From positions 682,001-746,000 of the forward strand of contig CP114117.1 of NCBI GenBank assembly GCA_029959195.1: a stretch of 64,000 bases of DNA, written 5' to 3'. The notes below the pieces were generated by a model. That model searched no databases. It was not told where the DNA came from and worked only from the letters and a program-made list of their open reading frames with translations. Position numbers and translations under genes: made by a program. The first letter of the stretch is position 1. Each line of letters starts with the position of its first letter. This DNA is from Dictyophora rubrovolvata (taxonomy: Eukaryota; Basidiomycota; Agaricomycetes; Phallales; Phallaceae). This document shows positions 49,700 to 62,448 of the stretch, in pieces.

Positions 49700-49950
49700 A
49701 TACGAAATGTATTATGTATCCTGCCCATCCAAAGCGTTCCGACCTTTATACGCAAAAACCTTGAAATTTCGGCGTGAGCCTGACCGGGTGCGGTGATGTT
49801 CAGTTGCGATGCGGAATATAATGGCGGAATGTTCGATATATTCATTGTAAAGGCATTTTTGAGTGCTGTACCCATCACGACGTTCATTGAAGTACAATCA
49901 AAAGACGGTCATATTTGACCAGTAAACTAGTAACCGGTGAGCTCTCGGTC

Positions 49951-51499
49951 ATAAATACCAGTGGCAGCAAGTTCGATCAGGTTCTCACGGCATAACAGAG
50001 GGAAGTCAGAAAGACAGGTGTCTATTCAACTAGGTCCAACACTGGCTCAGATCACTAATATTTAATGTTTCTCGGGATGTAGTCTCTCAACTCGACTCCG
50101 AACGCGAGTAGTGCCATTATTAGTAGCAATTTCTGTGAACGAATCAAATGCATATATTGACATTTTTGGAGAAATTTTACATCTAGAAAGAGCCCCGTTT
50201 TCTATAATGTTGAGTCTGAGTCTATAGAGTCCGAATGAAAAGGAATACATAAAAATGTAATGATAAAATGACGGGTCGCATCGAATGTGAAAGAAAAAAT
50301 GGGAATAAAGTCCAGTTAAAATGATAAAAGAAATGGGTAGTCGGGCCGTATAACTCTCAGTGGCAATTTAAGTTGAACAACGCCCACTCCAAAGGCACGG
50401 CCCAATAATCTTTTTTGACCGAAAAGAGAAAAGATGGCTGACATCTACAAAAACCGCAAAGTCAAAAACCAGAACGCTATTAATAAAATCCATTATATAC
50501 CTACTACTAGACTAGCACCGGTATTTTCTTTTAGCCAGAAGAAGCAGCCACGATGGGAAAGAAAAGAATTCCTCCCTCACAAAAAACCCACAGCCAACCA
50601 AGGAAAAGATGCCGAGGTCACCATCACTCCTTAACATTGATACCACCTGACAGCCTGAGGTAGAGACTGCGGTGATACCGTGCGAGACTATGAGACGAGA
50701 CGGGAAACGACCATTGAAACCGAGGTTGTGCGCCGTGTAACTCATCAAAGATCGACAAAAGATCCTATGTAACAACGACCTCTGTATTTTGATAGCTACT
50801 TTGAATAGATTAACGCGTGCGCACGCGTGTATCCTATGAAGGGAATGAGAGAGAGAATGAGAGAGTGAGAGAGTCGGAGATTCGTCAAAAAGAAGCGAGA
50901 CGAGATCCCAGAATGTAAAAAATAAAACGCGGATTTTGACTGGATGGATGGATGGATGAGAAATAGATATGTATATGGGACGATGTCGAATGTGGGAGGG
51001 GGAGAGGGAGGGGGGGGACTGTGTATGAGGGCGAAGTGATATTGATGCTACAAGGGTAAGGGGATGCCAAATGTGGGGAGTGTACTTCATCATCGATAAT
51101 CGGACAACCGTCGAACGAGAACAGAAGGGAATAAAGAAAAAGTTAAAACCCGTAATGAGATAACGAATCGATATGGATGCATAGCAAACAGATTGGAGAC
51201 GAGGATGAGGATGGGGATGGGGGTAATCCAGAGATGGGAATGATGGTGATTGGGAGGAAATGGGGGATGAGGATGGTGATGACAACAACAGCAACAACAA
51301 CAGAACACACAAGTTAGGCACAAAACCACACAATTTTTGAACGGGACATGAAAAAAAAAGTACACTAAAAGTAATAAAAAGAGATAAAAAAAACGGAATA
51401 AAGAAAATTGAAAGTGTAAACAAAAAAAAATCAAGTGGACATAGAGGAAAGGGGAGGTTGAGAAAGAACCGTCGCATCGTATATATCGCGTCCTTGCAT
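49951..51499. other. Intergenic and probable 3' UTR of the CBM21 gene
   Basis: No supported gene. 50.83-51.0 kb has GAGAGA and GGATGGATG simple repeats, and 51.2-51.3 kb has GGGGATGG and CAACAACAA tracts. Long minus-strand frames across this region are composed of Ser/Pro/Phe-rich low-complexity sequence and look like translated 3' UTR. About 0.3 kb at the left edge is the promoter side of copy E. Confidence 0.45.
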
Positions 51500-54400
51500 T
51501 CAACTAACACCCCCACTCACTTGCTCGCCATACGACGACCGAACAGGAAAAGTCTCCGTAGGATCACTAAACGACCGACCCAAAGATTTTAACATCCCAT
51601 ACGGGGGACCCGAATGATGGTGATTGTGATTGTGATGATGATGATGATTATGAAGGTACGTCTCATTCATCATCGACCCAAATCCATCTGACCCGAACCC
51701 GAAGTTGAATCCGAACCCGGGGTTAAGCACATGTGAAGACGAAGACGACGAAGAAGGCTCGGCGCTACTGCTCCGACTATGTTGTTGTCCAACGATGACA
51801 CCTTTAATTCCACGTCCTAAATCAGGTCCGAGACTGCGACTGCTACGATCAGTAGCAGCCTCTGAGGTTTTGTTAATCGGGGAAGCAACCAATCTCGGCG
51901 GACTTCGTTCCCGAGTTTGCTCAGCAGCAACCGCGTTCTGTTTCGGTGGCTGATTCTTCGGCGAACCAGTGAAAAAGCAGAACCTGATAAAAAAATTACC
52001 AGCATAAATACCCTCGAACCCAACCAAAAAGAAATATATATATGCTCAACTTACTGATTCAACAACGAATAATAGGACGACGAGTTCAGATTAATACCCT
52101 TCGAACTAGTCCCAACGTCAGATCCAACAAGCTCAAGCGGACTGATCATCTGCCCTTTAGGCGTTACAGATCCTTCCGAAGAAGGCGAAGATATCAAAGC
52201 CGGTAGTAGTACCTCACTCTTGAGCGGTGGCAGTGGCAGTGGCGGTGGCGGCATGATCTCAACACTCTCCGTACCATCCGGTGAGGGCGAAGCGCTTCTC
52301 GGAGTACCGCTTAACACGGCTCTAGCAAGTTTGACATTGAACAGCGGCAAAACCCGCGACTCGAATTGAGGAGGAGTCGAAACACGCGGTGTCAACGAAA
52401 CACCGGACGAAGACGACGACGACGTTGTATCGTCCGATGAAGAAGGCAGAGACCACATCGTTGAAGATGTCGTTGTCGGCGACAGCGAGACTGGTACACC
52501 CGATTTTCTCTCGCCTTCCTCTTTTATGTCTGTTAGAGAATCAGTCGGACTGCTAACGGACGACGATGAGTGCGAAGACGACGATGAATCGCCCATTTCC
52601 ATATCCTTGATATCTTCTTCATCGTCTTCATCGTCATCATTATTCCGCTCTGCTTCTTCACCTTCCAACACAACGTCCAAGTCCTGAAACCGTGCTGAAG
52701 GGGATATACGCGAGGCCGAACGCATTGCACTCGTCACAATGTCATAATCTGACTGAATAGCACCAGTTGCAACAGTATCAATACCACCACTGCTACTACT
52801 CCGTCGACCGAACCAAATTCCGTCTTCTTCCGACTCATCATCTTCATCCCTATCAACATGATGGTGTTGTCGTTGTTCACGAGAAGATCCCGCATGTTGC
52901 TGCTGCTCCTCTCGATGTCGTTGTTGAAAGTTCACCTGAGACGACGGAGGCGAAACACTCTCATCCGCAAGAAACTCAGCAGGTAAAGACATAGTCTTGC
53001 GCACATTAATTTTCCCCCAAGGTCCCTCACGACCTGGAATATCACCACCAGACACGTGTTCATCGGACATGGAACTTTTAAGCCATGAACGGACGTGTCG
53101 ACGGCCGGAAGGAGACGGTGGTGTCGTATGAGAAGAAATGCTTGTATCAGCATCAGCGGGAAGAACGGTCGAGCTCGACGCAGGACCCAGATTTTCTGGA
53201 CAAGTTGTAGAATCCAACGGCGAGTCAACTTCAGACGTAGAAGAACCCAAGTCGGGGACAGGAGCAGGCGACGAATCTTCGACTCCGTCCTTATCCTTCG
53301 CCAACTCCACCACAGCATGAGGTCGAGGTGGACTCGGGAGCTTCTTCCCAGGAGTTGCAAGCGCATGTCTAAACTGACCATGAACCGGCGTAGGAGACAA
53401 AATCCCACCCGCAGTCGGCAATAACGCCGAAAAGCCAACACCCTGCTGCAACTGCGAACGAGAACCGGATGTCGAAGAGGTGGTGGGCGGTGGAGACGTC
53501 ACAGCCGGTCCCATAATCTTCGCTCCTTCTCTCAAACTAACACCAAAATCATATCGACTGCGCAAGGGAATATTCATAGCTTGCGGCTTGTTACTGGTAT
53601 TGTAGTTGAAATAATCCGAATGAGCATAAGAAGGGAACGACGGCGGGAACGAAGGCGAGGGCACAGGGGGGGGCTGATCTAGCATAGATGCAGATCCAGG
53701 CCCAGTATAGGGAGGAGGTGAGATATGACCGGGAGAAGCCGTTCCGGATGATGTAGGAGGAAGAGACTGACGAGCCAGACGCTGTAGCAGGGGAGACGCG
53801 CCCGTGTTTGGTGTAAAGCGCTGCGGCCGGGGAGATACGATCTTGGTTGAAGATGGTTGTTGTTGTTGAGCCGGAAGAGCAGACGACAACGGAAGAGACA
53901 CGGACTCCGGTTCCCATTCAAACTCGACCACGTAATTCCTCCCCACATTGCTATCCCACCACTCTCCCCAACCAGGTACGTTATACCTAACGCAAAACTC
54001 CATGCGATACGGTGGAGCAGGAGCTGAGCTAAATGCGGAACTAGTCCCTGACTTGAAAGGAACATTTGGCGCCCTCTCACCATCTACCCGGCTGTTTAAG
54101 AGACCAATCAACTTCACGCGATACTCGAAGCGGTCGTACATGCCTCCAGGGAGGGTATGCACGTGCTTGCAAGAAACCTCTGATACGGTATTCCACTCAT
54201 CCAAAGTGTACCGGAAGAAAACTGTTTTGGTAAAGGCTTTGTTATGAACGAGAATAGTACCGTGCAAGCTGGGAAACGCGTCTTGCGTGTTATCGGGGGG
54301 ACTAGCATGGAAATTCGGGTTTGATAACCGAACGGACTCGAGACGAACGTCAAAAGACCACGGCTCGACAGCGGGATTCGGAGTGGGGGACGGAGTGTAT

Positions 54401-55167
54401 ATTTGAATTAATTTGAGTCTCATACGCGTTTGAGGGAAGGATTTGAGACCGGATGTGGTAGAGGATAGACTAGAATTGGCGGTGGGGGCAGCGAATGAGC
54501 CAAATCTGGCTTTCGGCTTAAAGCTCGGGAAGGGATAAGAAGATATACCAAATGAATCGGGTTCGGCTTCACTTGCGCTAGTGGTATCCATGTCGACGGG
54601 ACTGCCCTCCCTGCTGACTGCAAGAGGCTTTTGACCTGCTAAAAAAAGTTTGACGTGTTCAAGTTTGGTATCGAAATGCACCGACTTGGAGGCGGAAGGG
54701 GTTGGGGGGGCTGAGGTTGTGCGAGGTCTTGGGGAGTCGGTAGAAGGGGTAGGGGGAGAAATGGAAGGGGGAGCGAAAGAAGAAGTGGGCTTGAGAGACG
54801 GTTTTACAAGCTCACCGGATTTTTTACGAATGAAAGTTGGTAATGCGGCAGGCCCGGTCGGCGACGTTTCCATAGGATTTTGAGGGATATCAATGTGCAT
54901 CAACTGGTGTTTCATCGCTGTCCTTGTCGCGGTGGTCGTCGGAAAGATGTGTTTTTGGGGAATCGTTGGGGTGGAAGTGGACGCGGACGCGGTATCGTCT
55001 GGATGTACGGTTGTTGTGTCATCACCAACACCGTTTATCAATTCATATGTGTTTTCGTGATGGCTCGTATGGGGATTCGACTTTGAACGTCGTCGTTTGG
55101 GGAGATATGTAAAAGGACGGCTTGCTCCGTTGTCGTGCTGGGAGGCGGTGGCAATAACGGTGGTCAT
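51500..55167 (-). CDS. Protein phosphatase 1 regulatory subunit with CBM21 domain (Gac1-like)
   Basis: Targets PP1 to glycogen and so promotes glycogen synthase activity. ATG at 55167. Two exons, with an intron at 51984-52054 that completes the family C-terminus SLLNQFCFFTG. The PP1-docking RVxF-type motif is KSVHFD (about residue 165). The CBM21 domain covers roughly residues 250-410 (VRLESVRLSN, GTILVHNKAFTKTVFFRYT, YDRFEYRVKLIGLL, MEFCVRYNVPGWGEWWDSN, GRNYVVEFEW). The rest, over 700 residues, is Ser/Pro/Asp-rich and probably disordered, with a His-rich run near the end. Total about 1,200 residues, long but normal for basidiomycete members. Confidence 0.88.
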
Positions 55168-58100
55168 AGTCTATGAAAACTCCCCTGAGACATTTTTCTG
55201 GCTTTCAACAAAGTAAGTGAGACACGGACCTCAAACGGACTAGAGCTGACAAGTCACGCAGTGCACCGACGCACGAGAGCGTAGGAGGAGAAGGAGGAGG
55301 AAGAGGAGAAAGAGGAAGAGGAAGATGAAGGAAGGAAGGAAAGAATTATGAGGATGCTTACATATCCTTTCTTGTACGAAAAACAAATTTTTTTTTCCCT
55401 TTCGTGATGCTCGGCGTCATAGCCACAATCTAGGCTTACGAGCGCTTACCGATTTCGGACCAAAATCGCAGGTTGACAACTCAATTTCCTCCGAGCTGGA
55501 CTGAAAGCCGGGATAAAGCACCCTCAGGCTATCAAACGCTGTTTCAGATATTTATTTATTCAGCAAGTCAGCACAACTTGCACCAGCACCAGAGCACCAG
55601 AGCACCACACAGGCAGTAGAAGCTTGGGCACGGAGAAGTGGAGGGGGTTGCTATATTATTACTATATTGTTACTAGTGGCACCAGTATCCACCTGTGTCT
55701 GGATTCTCTGGAAGAACAGAGATCCCAGTCTACGGCTGGAAGCGTCATCTGTGATCTTCACTCGAGTTCCCACTCCTCCTTGTTCGACTCCGGATCACAT
55801 TTTGGGAAGTAAAATTATTTTTTTGTCCCCCTCTTCTATTCCATTTTGTGTTACTCACGCTGGTAATTTCTTCCGCCATCTACAGGAAGTGCGGGTTGAT
55901 GCCCAAAGTTTACTGGTTATTCGATGCCGCACACCTGCGCTCCAGCTACGATAAGATTAAATTATGTACATAATTCAGATATTGTTAATATGTATGTACA
56001 TGTTATCAATCCTACGAACCTGCCCAGGGTTCGCTGAATTGATCCCTTATACGGACTTTTGATCAGAACTCAGGCATCTTTTATCATTCGATCAGCGAGA
56101 TATCGCTAGAGCTCGCATATATAATATAACATTGACATTCCATTACTCTTCTCTGATAAGCAACCACCCTATTAAAAAACACCCATTATTTCTTTTTTTA
56201 GAAAGCATCTTCGTCTGTTGTTGGCACTGTTCCAGTTAGTTCCCTCCTGCGCCAGATCCTTCTCACCACTCACTTTGCAATGCACTGCTGGCTGCAAATT
56301 GACTTTGTCTTCGCATCCGATACCGTATCGGATGATAAACGAAAATTTCAAAAAAAGATCCACACATGTCTCATCTTTACCAAATCATGCTACTTGGCTA
56401 CACAGGAACACAAGAAGCAGTTCGCAAAATTCCGAAGAACGTGGTCTCGCCGTCTTCGCCACCCTCATCCGTCAATTGAGCGCGCGCGAGGCCGGCGTAA
56501 ATGAAAAAAAAACATGAAATTTACCCTTCCTTATTGTCCCTTTATGGCGTGTTTGTCAACATTTATCCTTGCAGTTGCAGCGTGCCCAAGTGAACCTTCT
56601 CTTACAATCTTCTCTTGCAATCTTCTCTTGAATCTTTCCAATTATTGCTGTTTTCGGGAATCGCACGCTACATATAGTGCAACGCCAGCTGCTTCGTGTT
56701 TCGTATCATTTCGTATCGAAGCCTCTCAAATCGATCTCTCGGCCTAATTGGCCTGATTGAGAAATTTTCTACATTCTACCAAGTATTTCCATCGCACCCT
56801 CGAGTTCCTCCGCGTCCAGACTTTACCCTATCTTCTCGTGTTCTCAGCTGTACTTCCAGGCACTTCCCCGTTCTTAGAAGATTCCAGTCCACAATTGAGA
56901 ATCAATCAAAAACATAATTTATCAAGCATCAACACCCTCTAATTTCCACTGTGTGGTCTAAACCGCAATATGCATCTTGTTCGTATACATCGAGATTGTG
57001 AAGGACGCACCCTCGTAATTTACGAAGCAAGGTCCAACTTGAAGGGACTGGTAATCCAAGCTTTTCAATCAGGGAGGACAAATGGTCCTGGTTCTAGCGG
57101 CTGGCGATATCATCTTCATTCCAAACCTTTCCTTATTTAGAATCAAGAAAGCAGTGTACCTTCATCTATTTATCTAAGTTGCTCGCTCTTCCTTGAGATG
57201 CCTTTGCTTATCCTACATTCCATAATTTATACAGATCTACAAAACAACATTGCCCCTGATCTCTCTCGCGATAGCCTATGGCTCCCAATCATCCCGAGAT
57301 CGTACGATAACCCTGCATTAACCTCCTCTTGGTAGGGTCAAAACGTCCGGTCAGGTTCAACGTTTACAAAATGCCGTCCTTATTTCGCCATATACTACTG
57401 TTTCCTGCTTCTCCGGATGTTCCCCTGTGTTCCCCGTATCTCTTCCAAACCCTTTGATCAAATCGTTGCAGTTTTACATCTCTTATCAGCTTTTTAAACG
57501 GCCTCCATGCTACCTTAGCCCCGCCCCCATACCACTGTTTGTGGGGCTGACTTTCTAAAAGCGATTCTTACTACTTCAAGAAAAAGAATGCCAATACTTC
57601 AACATGGCCATAATATCATCAAATCGCTATAATTAAGTTCAAAATATTGATTATCTCTTCTTTACGGCGTAAATGTGAAAACAGATTTAGATCTCACAAA
57701 TGAAAATGTGCCTACTTGAGTTCTCAATCCGCCTCGAGATCTCCCAAGACAGACAATGGATAAACCACTGTTCCCTTTGTATTTTCAATTTCAAATGTTG
57801 AGCCGATGACTGGTCAGATGATGGAAAAAAAAAATACCAAGTTCGTTCTTCGCTGTCAATTGATACCACGAGCCTCCACCGAGCCATTACAGCTTGAAGC
57901 CAAATCACAACGTACTATGTCGACGGGAGAACGTCTTATTTTCAATTCATCCCTTCTATTCATTGTGTACCACGCTGTCCCGAATTCCGGATGAGAAGAT
58001 ACACCCTGACCTTCCTATTCCAAAATTCGTTTTTCTTCAATCCCGTCCCGTCGGTTCTCCCGGTGTGAGCGCGTACGACAATTAATCAAGAATCCAGAAG

Positions 58101-60062
58101 GTCCTTCATTTCCCTTCTCTCCCTTCCATGTACATGCGAAACTCACCGGGCAATCAGTCCCTACGCGACAATCAATGCCCATGACATTAAAAAATACAAA
58201 AATCTCATCCTGGAGCGTTATCCCATATTATGGTAGTATGCCGTTCCCCGAGCTATTTGCATCATTCCATGTCAACGTGTACATCAAATGTCAATCAACT
58301 TCAATATTGGACGTTTCGCGCTCAGACATAGCGACTAGGAAGGTAGGAAGATCATTCTCATGAGTCGACGTCGAAATCAATCACATACTACCCAAAAGAA
58401 TAATCGGAACATCCATATCAGTCTCAGTCTACACTCTAATACCCTTCTCGTGATTTAGCGTTGCCATGGTCGACTTAAATTGAGTAGGCGCCACATAAAT
58501 AGTAGGTTTCAGCGAATTCGAAAGGATGCAAACCTTGTCCACTCCGAGTTATGGCACATGTTCGGAACTTCGGGTGGAAGGCCCTAACCTCCGTACGATT
58601 GTCGGGGGTAGTAGTTTGAGCGAGGTGGGTAGACGCGCTTCTTGAATTCGAAATGGCAACGCATGTCGATCGCGGCGTATTTCCTAAATTCGTTCGGGTA
58701 AATCGAGATTCGAGAGTCGACATAACGGGAAAAGTTATGGTTGGCTTGCAGCAACTGAAGAAACTCTCAGCGACGCTCGCCGTGTCAGTGTGGAAGGATA
58801 CATATGTATTCATAAATGGAGCTGATTGTTCGGTTCAATTCAATGAACCATGGATCGATGATTGATCAAATAAACGACTGCCAGTGGCAGTGTTCCATTA
58901 ATGAATCATTTCCCGCCTGTCCTAGTCCTTCGCGAACGTTGGAGAAACATAATTTGAAGATTCGGAAGGTTGCTTTTTTGTTCTCCGTTCCATTCGGGCT
59001 TTATCTTAACTTTTACGATATCGACTATATAGAAGTTCCGAGAACGCATCACACATCGGAACGCCTTTAAAAGCACTTTCTTTCTTACGGGCATGCATCG
59101 TTACATATTTACGCATTACAAAACCCTGCAAATTTCATCGCAGCATGGCGTGCACCGGTGTTTAGCTTTAGGCTCGTGGTTCTTCAATGATCGATCATCT
59201 CAGGGTAACTCATTTAGACGTTCGTGCTATAGAAACGCAAAAATTTACTGGGAAGGTGTTACGGATCTAGACATGCATAAGTATAAATGTACAAGATCCA
59301 TACCGATAGACCTGAAAATTTTGGAACTCCACGTTGAAAACCTCTGTCAAAAACTTCAAAGGGTCTTGAAGAGAAGACAGATAGATAGTAAAACCTTATG
59401 GATCGGAAACCCTGCAAACAAAGAAACCCAAAGCTCAGTTGGAAATTCGGGATTCAGGTCCCAAACAAACCTGACAGAAACCGGTGTTTTCTTTGTTCAA
59501 TGCATGGAGATGCACGTGCGGCTTCGGTCCCGGCCTCCGCGACCGGTCTTTTCTATTTAAAGAAATAAACCCCAAAAAACATACATACATCAAATCTCTA
59601 AAATCTTGATGTTGATAAGATAAGGTAGTATTGACCTTGTTAAGCTCATTTTATCTTTATTAGGCGATTTTATCTGCAGATCTTATCTGAAAATCGTCAA
59701 AAGCATGCCTCTCTAACAGTCGCGTATGCGCTCTGGAGAATCCTTGTATCAAGGTTGCACTAATGAAAATATCGATCTTCAAGTAATGATGCACCTCCGT
59801 CCTCGCCACGACTCAAGTCTTGAAGTTGTATACCGAGCCATATGAAGTCGGACAAGTCATCAAGGACAAAGTGTATTGCATAACTACGCGCAAATAAAAA
59901 AAGAGTGCTATGACAGAAACTACGAAACATGCATAGATTAGAAAACCATGCGAATGCGGGAATATGAAATGATGCTGCAGCTGTCAAACATTAAGCAAAA
60001 TGGTCAAATTCCTTTGGTCAGCATTTTTTTTTTGCATGACTAATCTTTCTCTTGATTCGTCA
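55168..60062. other. 4.9 kb stretch without recognisable genes
   Basis: The first 0.25 kb is the leader and promoter of the CBM21 gene, with a purine tract (55281-55345, GGAGGA/GAAGGAAGG) that is CT-rich on the gene strand. Beyond this I find no protein domain, tRNA, repeat or transposon. Open frames such as 56514-56747 (+, starts MKFTLPYCPFMACLSTFILA, signal-peptide-like) and 59093-59560 (+, 155 codons) are unsupported. Some stretches (56.5-57.5 kb) are rich in short C/T words. It may hold long non-coding RNAs or fast-evolving orphan genes. Confidence 0.5.
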
Positions 60063-61913
60063 TCACTCCGAGTCATCTCCCGACGGTAATCTCGCAATCA
60101 CATACCTGACAAAGTCATACCTTAGACAAACTTTTACACTGATAAAGAGTTTCAACTTACTCGATCTCATTCTTCAGCTCGGCGCAGTATTGATCTATCA
60201 ATCAATGATTAGTCAGATCAGCGCAACCCCCCGACTTTCAAGCGGAATGAATATATCGCACCGAGCGGAAGATCACATTCATCTCTGCCTGATGTTTGGT
60301 TTTTAATAATGCATTTCTTTCGCGGCGTCTAGTACTCACCAAATGGCATTTCAATCTCATCAGCGATACCCTCAATACCCATCAATGTAACCGCGACAAC
60401 AGTCACAATCGGTATCATTCGCCACCTGCTATCGAGTTGTATTTCCACACGTTGACTTGGGAGAGAGACTTACCCGAGGTCTGCTACCAAAGTAGAAGGA
60501 AGTGCAAACAAGTACAACGTAACGCATTGCTTCAGGTGTATACCTGAATAAAGTTAGCACTTCAAGACTGGATTGAAAATGCTCTCCACGCGAACACGAC
60601 TTACCGTAGAAAGAAGGGATTGGGGTATTTGCGATTCTTTCCATCGCCGTTAACTGATCAGAGAGAGACGTGCACAGCTGCATCATAGTATTTGCTCCTT
60701 TACAAATAATCTATACTCAAAAGTAAAGAAGAACCTACCAACTCACCTGCGGGGCCAATGGCGTCCATGTAGCCGCCTCTCCTGAGCTTGTACAACATTC
60801 TTGTTATCTCGTGTGCAATAACCATGGGCAACGGTAGAGACAAGACATCACCATATGGATGAAACTCCACCGTATGGTGCGAGTCAGTTAATAATGGTGC
60901 TGTCTCTCCGGGTGTTACCCCATGTCCGTCCCCCATCACATGGATGCCTTCACTCCTACCCATAGAAGACGGCGAGGTGGAATAACCTTCATTAGCATTG
61001 GTTTTCCTATATCCCAATGGCCGGTAAGCATTGAACCCTTTAGGCAACACGCCTTGGTAATCTTCCCAGTCCGTGCCGTTTTCTCCACGAAGATGATGCT
61101 TAACTGCAATGGGGTATGCGACCAAGAGGCTCAAGACTCTAATCTTTTCATCCTTCAACGTGTGCGGAGACAGGGTTGAATCAGGGTTGGTCGCATTGAC
61201 ATTAACCCATATAAGTCGGGCGAGATTTCGTATCTTGAGACAATGAGATATGCACCACAAAGATTCCGGATTCAGTTAGACCCTTACAGTCGACATCGTA
61301 GCCCCAAAATATTTACTGCCTTCATAGTATCTGTTATAAGAGGTGCTTTGTGTAAAACAAGATTAGGGAGATGGAATTGTGGACGTTGCGCGAGATGACG
61401 CACGTGTTTCGGAACACTAATATCAAACCAACCTGGAAGGTGTTAATATCGACGCCAGGAATGAAAAAAAAAGATACCCACAACAACGGCCAATAGCGGC
61501 GTGACAGAGTTGGCCAAAGTAACACCATAGCCTTGGTCATACAATAGGGCAATAACGGTTGCAAAGATTGTGACGGTGAAGACAGGACCAATGATACGTG
61601 TCAAGACCTAGTCGTTGTTCGGATTGCTCAATAAATCATTCCAGAGATTGAGATCTATCGACTCAACTGTTCCCCGAACGCGTAGCACATCAGGTAACCA
61701 TGAGTACTGATACACAAAGTCATTTCAAAGCACTTGTATGAGACGTGATCAATGAAGCACGCACCTTTTTAATCTTTTTACCGGATATTTTCAAAGGCTT
61801 CTAGAAGAAGAAAATAAAGTGCTACACTTGGTTCAAGACATAGTACACACTTTGAGGGTATTGGCCAATGAGGCGACAGAGAAGCTCGAAGAGGGGCCGG
61901 GCGCTGCCGTCAT
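60063..61913 (-). CDS. Bestrophin-like anion channel (RFP-TM / UPF0187)
   Basis: Predicted membrane chloride channel. ATG at 61913 (MTAAPGPSSSFSVASLANT). Exons, in order: KPLKISGKKIKK, YSWLPDVLRVRGT, VLTRIIGPVFTVTIFATVIA, VGLILVFRNT, YYEGSKYFGATMST, IRNLARLIWVNVNATNP, LVAYPIAVKHHLRGE, VIAHEITRMLYKLRRGG, LCTSLSDQLTAMERIANTPI, HLKQCVTLYLFALP, RMIPIVTVVAVTLMGIEG, DQYCAELKNEIE, YVIARLPSGDDSE with TGA at 60063. The RNT-YYEG, RNLARLIW and NTPIP blocks are diagnostic of the family. An apparent in-frame TAG near 61.61 kb is removed by a 60 bp intron with a GTTGAG donor. About ten short introns in all. Appears intact. Confidence 0.85.
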
Positions 61914-62448
61914 GAACGTAGCTGTATGAATGAGAAGGGTATTTTTGGATGCTTTGGGGTCTGTAAACGTAGTCAAAATTACTTGTAAAAGGTTCAAAAC
62001 AAACCGGATGGATTGATACAGTTTTTATATGCCAGCTAGTGTTCAAAACGCTGTGACTTGACAGTACGGTCACAACTATTGAATTACAATTGAATTGGCA
62101 CAATTGAATCGGCACAATTGAATCGCAATTGAATTATGTGGGATTTTTTCTACTTCAAGTATAGATTCATCCCTTGCTTTTCTTTCCTAAAGATGCTTAT
62201 ACTTATGGACAAGAACGCAGTAACCTTAGGTACTTTATTTAGAGATAGTGCTGCGGCTGTGAGCTTAGGATCCACAACTTGTCGAACGAGTCAGCGTCGA
62301 CTCGGCGATGCTCACACCGGGATGTCAAAACTACAAATCGCATTACATAATAGCTTCTAGCTTTGTTACTAAATAGTAAATATCGAAGAGTGATTCATTT
62401 AGAATACAAGAAGTTTGCGAGTTGCCAGGGACTTGGACTTGGATAAGT
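61914..62448. other. Intergenic region with an AATTGAAT short repeat
   Basis: At 62087-62136 the word AATTGAAT recurs several times (CACAATTGAATCGG twice in tandem). Otherwise nothing is seen. It holds the bestrophin promoter and the P450 3' end. Confidence 0.5.

Larger units (their letters stand above)
44560..49950 (-). repeat. Minus-strand arm of the inverted segmental duplication
   Basis: From high to low coordinates: HsbA-like copy E, 3' flank, ABC relic, HsbA-like copy D, 3' flank. This is the order of the plus arm at 16568-20350. The ABC relic is longer here (1.45 kb against 0.42 kb), so the two arms have lost different parts since they separated. Confidence 0.65.

Noticed and set aside
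50512-51516. A 334-codon minus-strand gene
   Set aside because: Composition is Ser/Pro/Phe low complexity with no domain, it has no signal of splicing to the CBM21 gene, and it fits the 3' UTR of that gene.
59093-59560. 155-codon plus-strand frame as a gene
   Set aside because: No recognisable domain, signal peptide or neighbour support. Kept only as an unsupported frame in the gap note.
61600-61680. Premature stop in the bestrophin-like gene
   Set aside because: The TAG is the acceptor of a 60 bp intron (GTTGAG to GACTAG). Splicing joins VRGT to VLTR in frame, as in the family.
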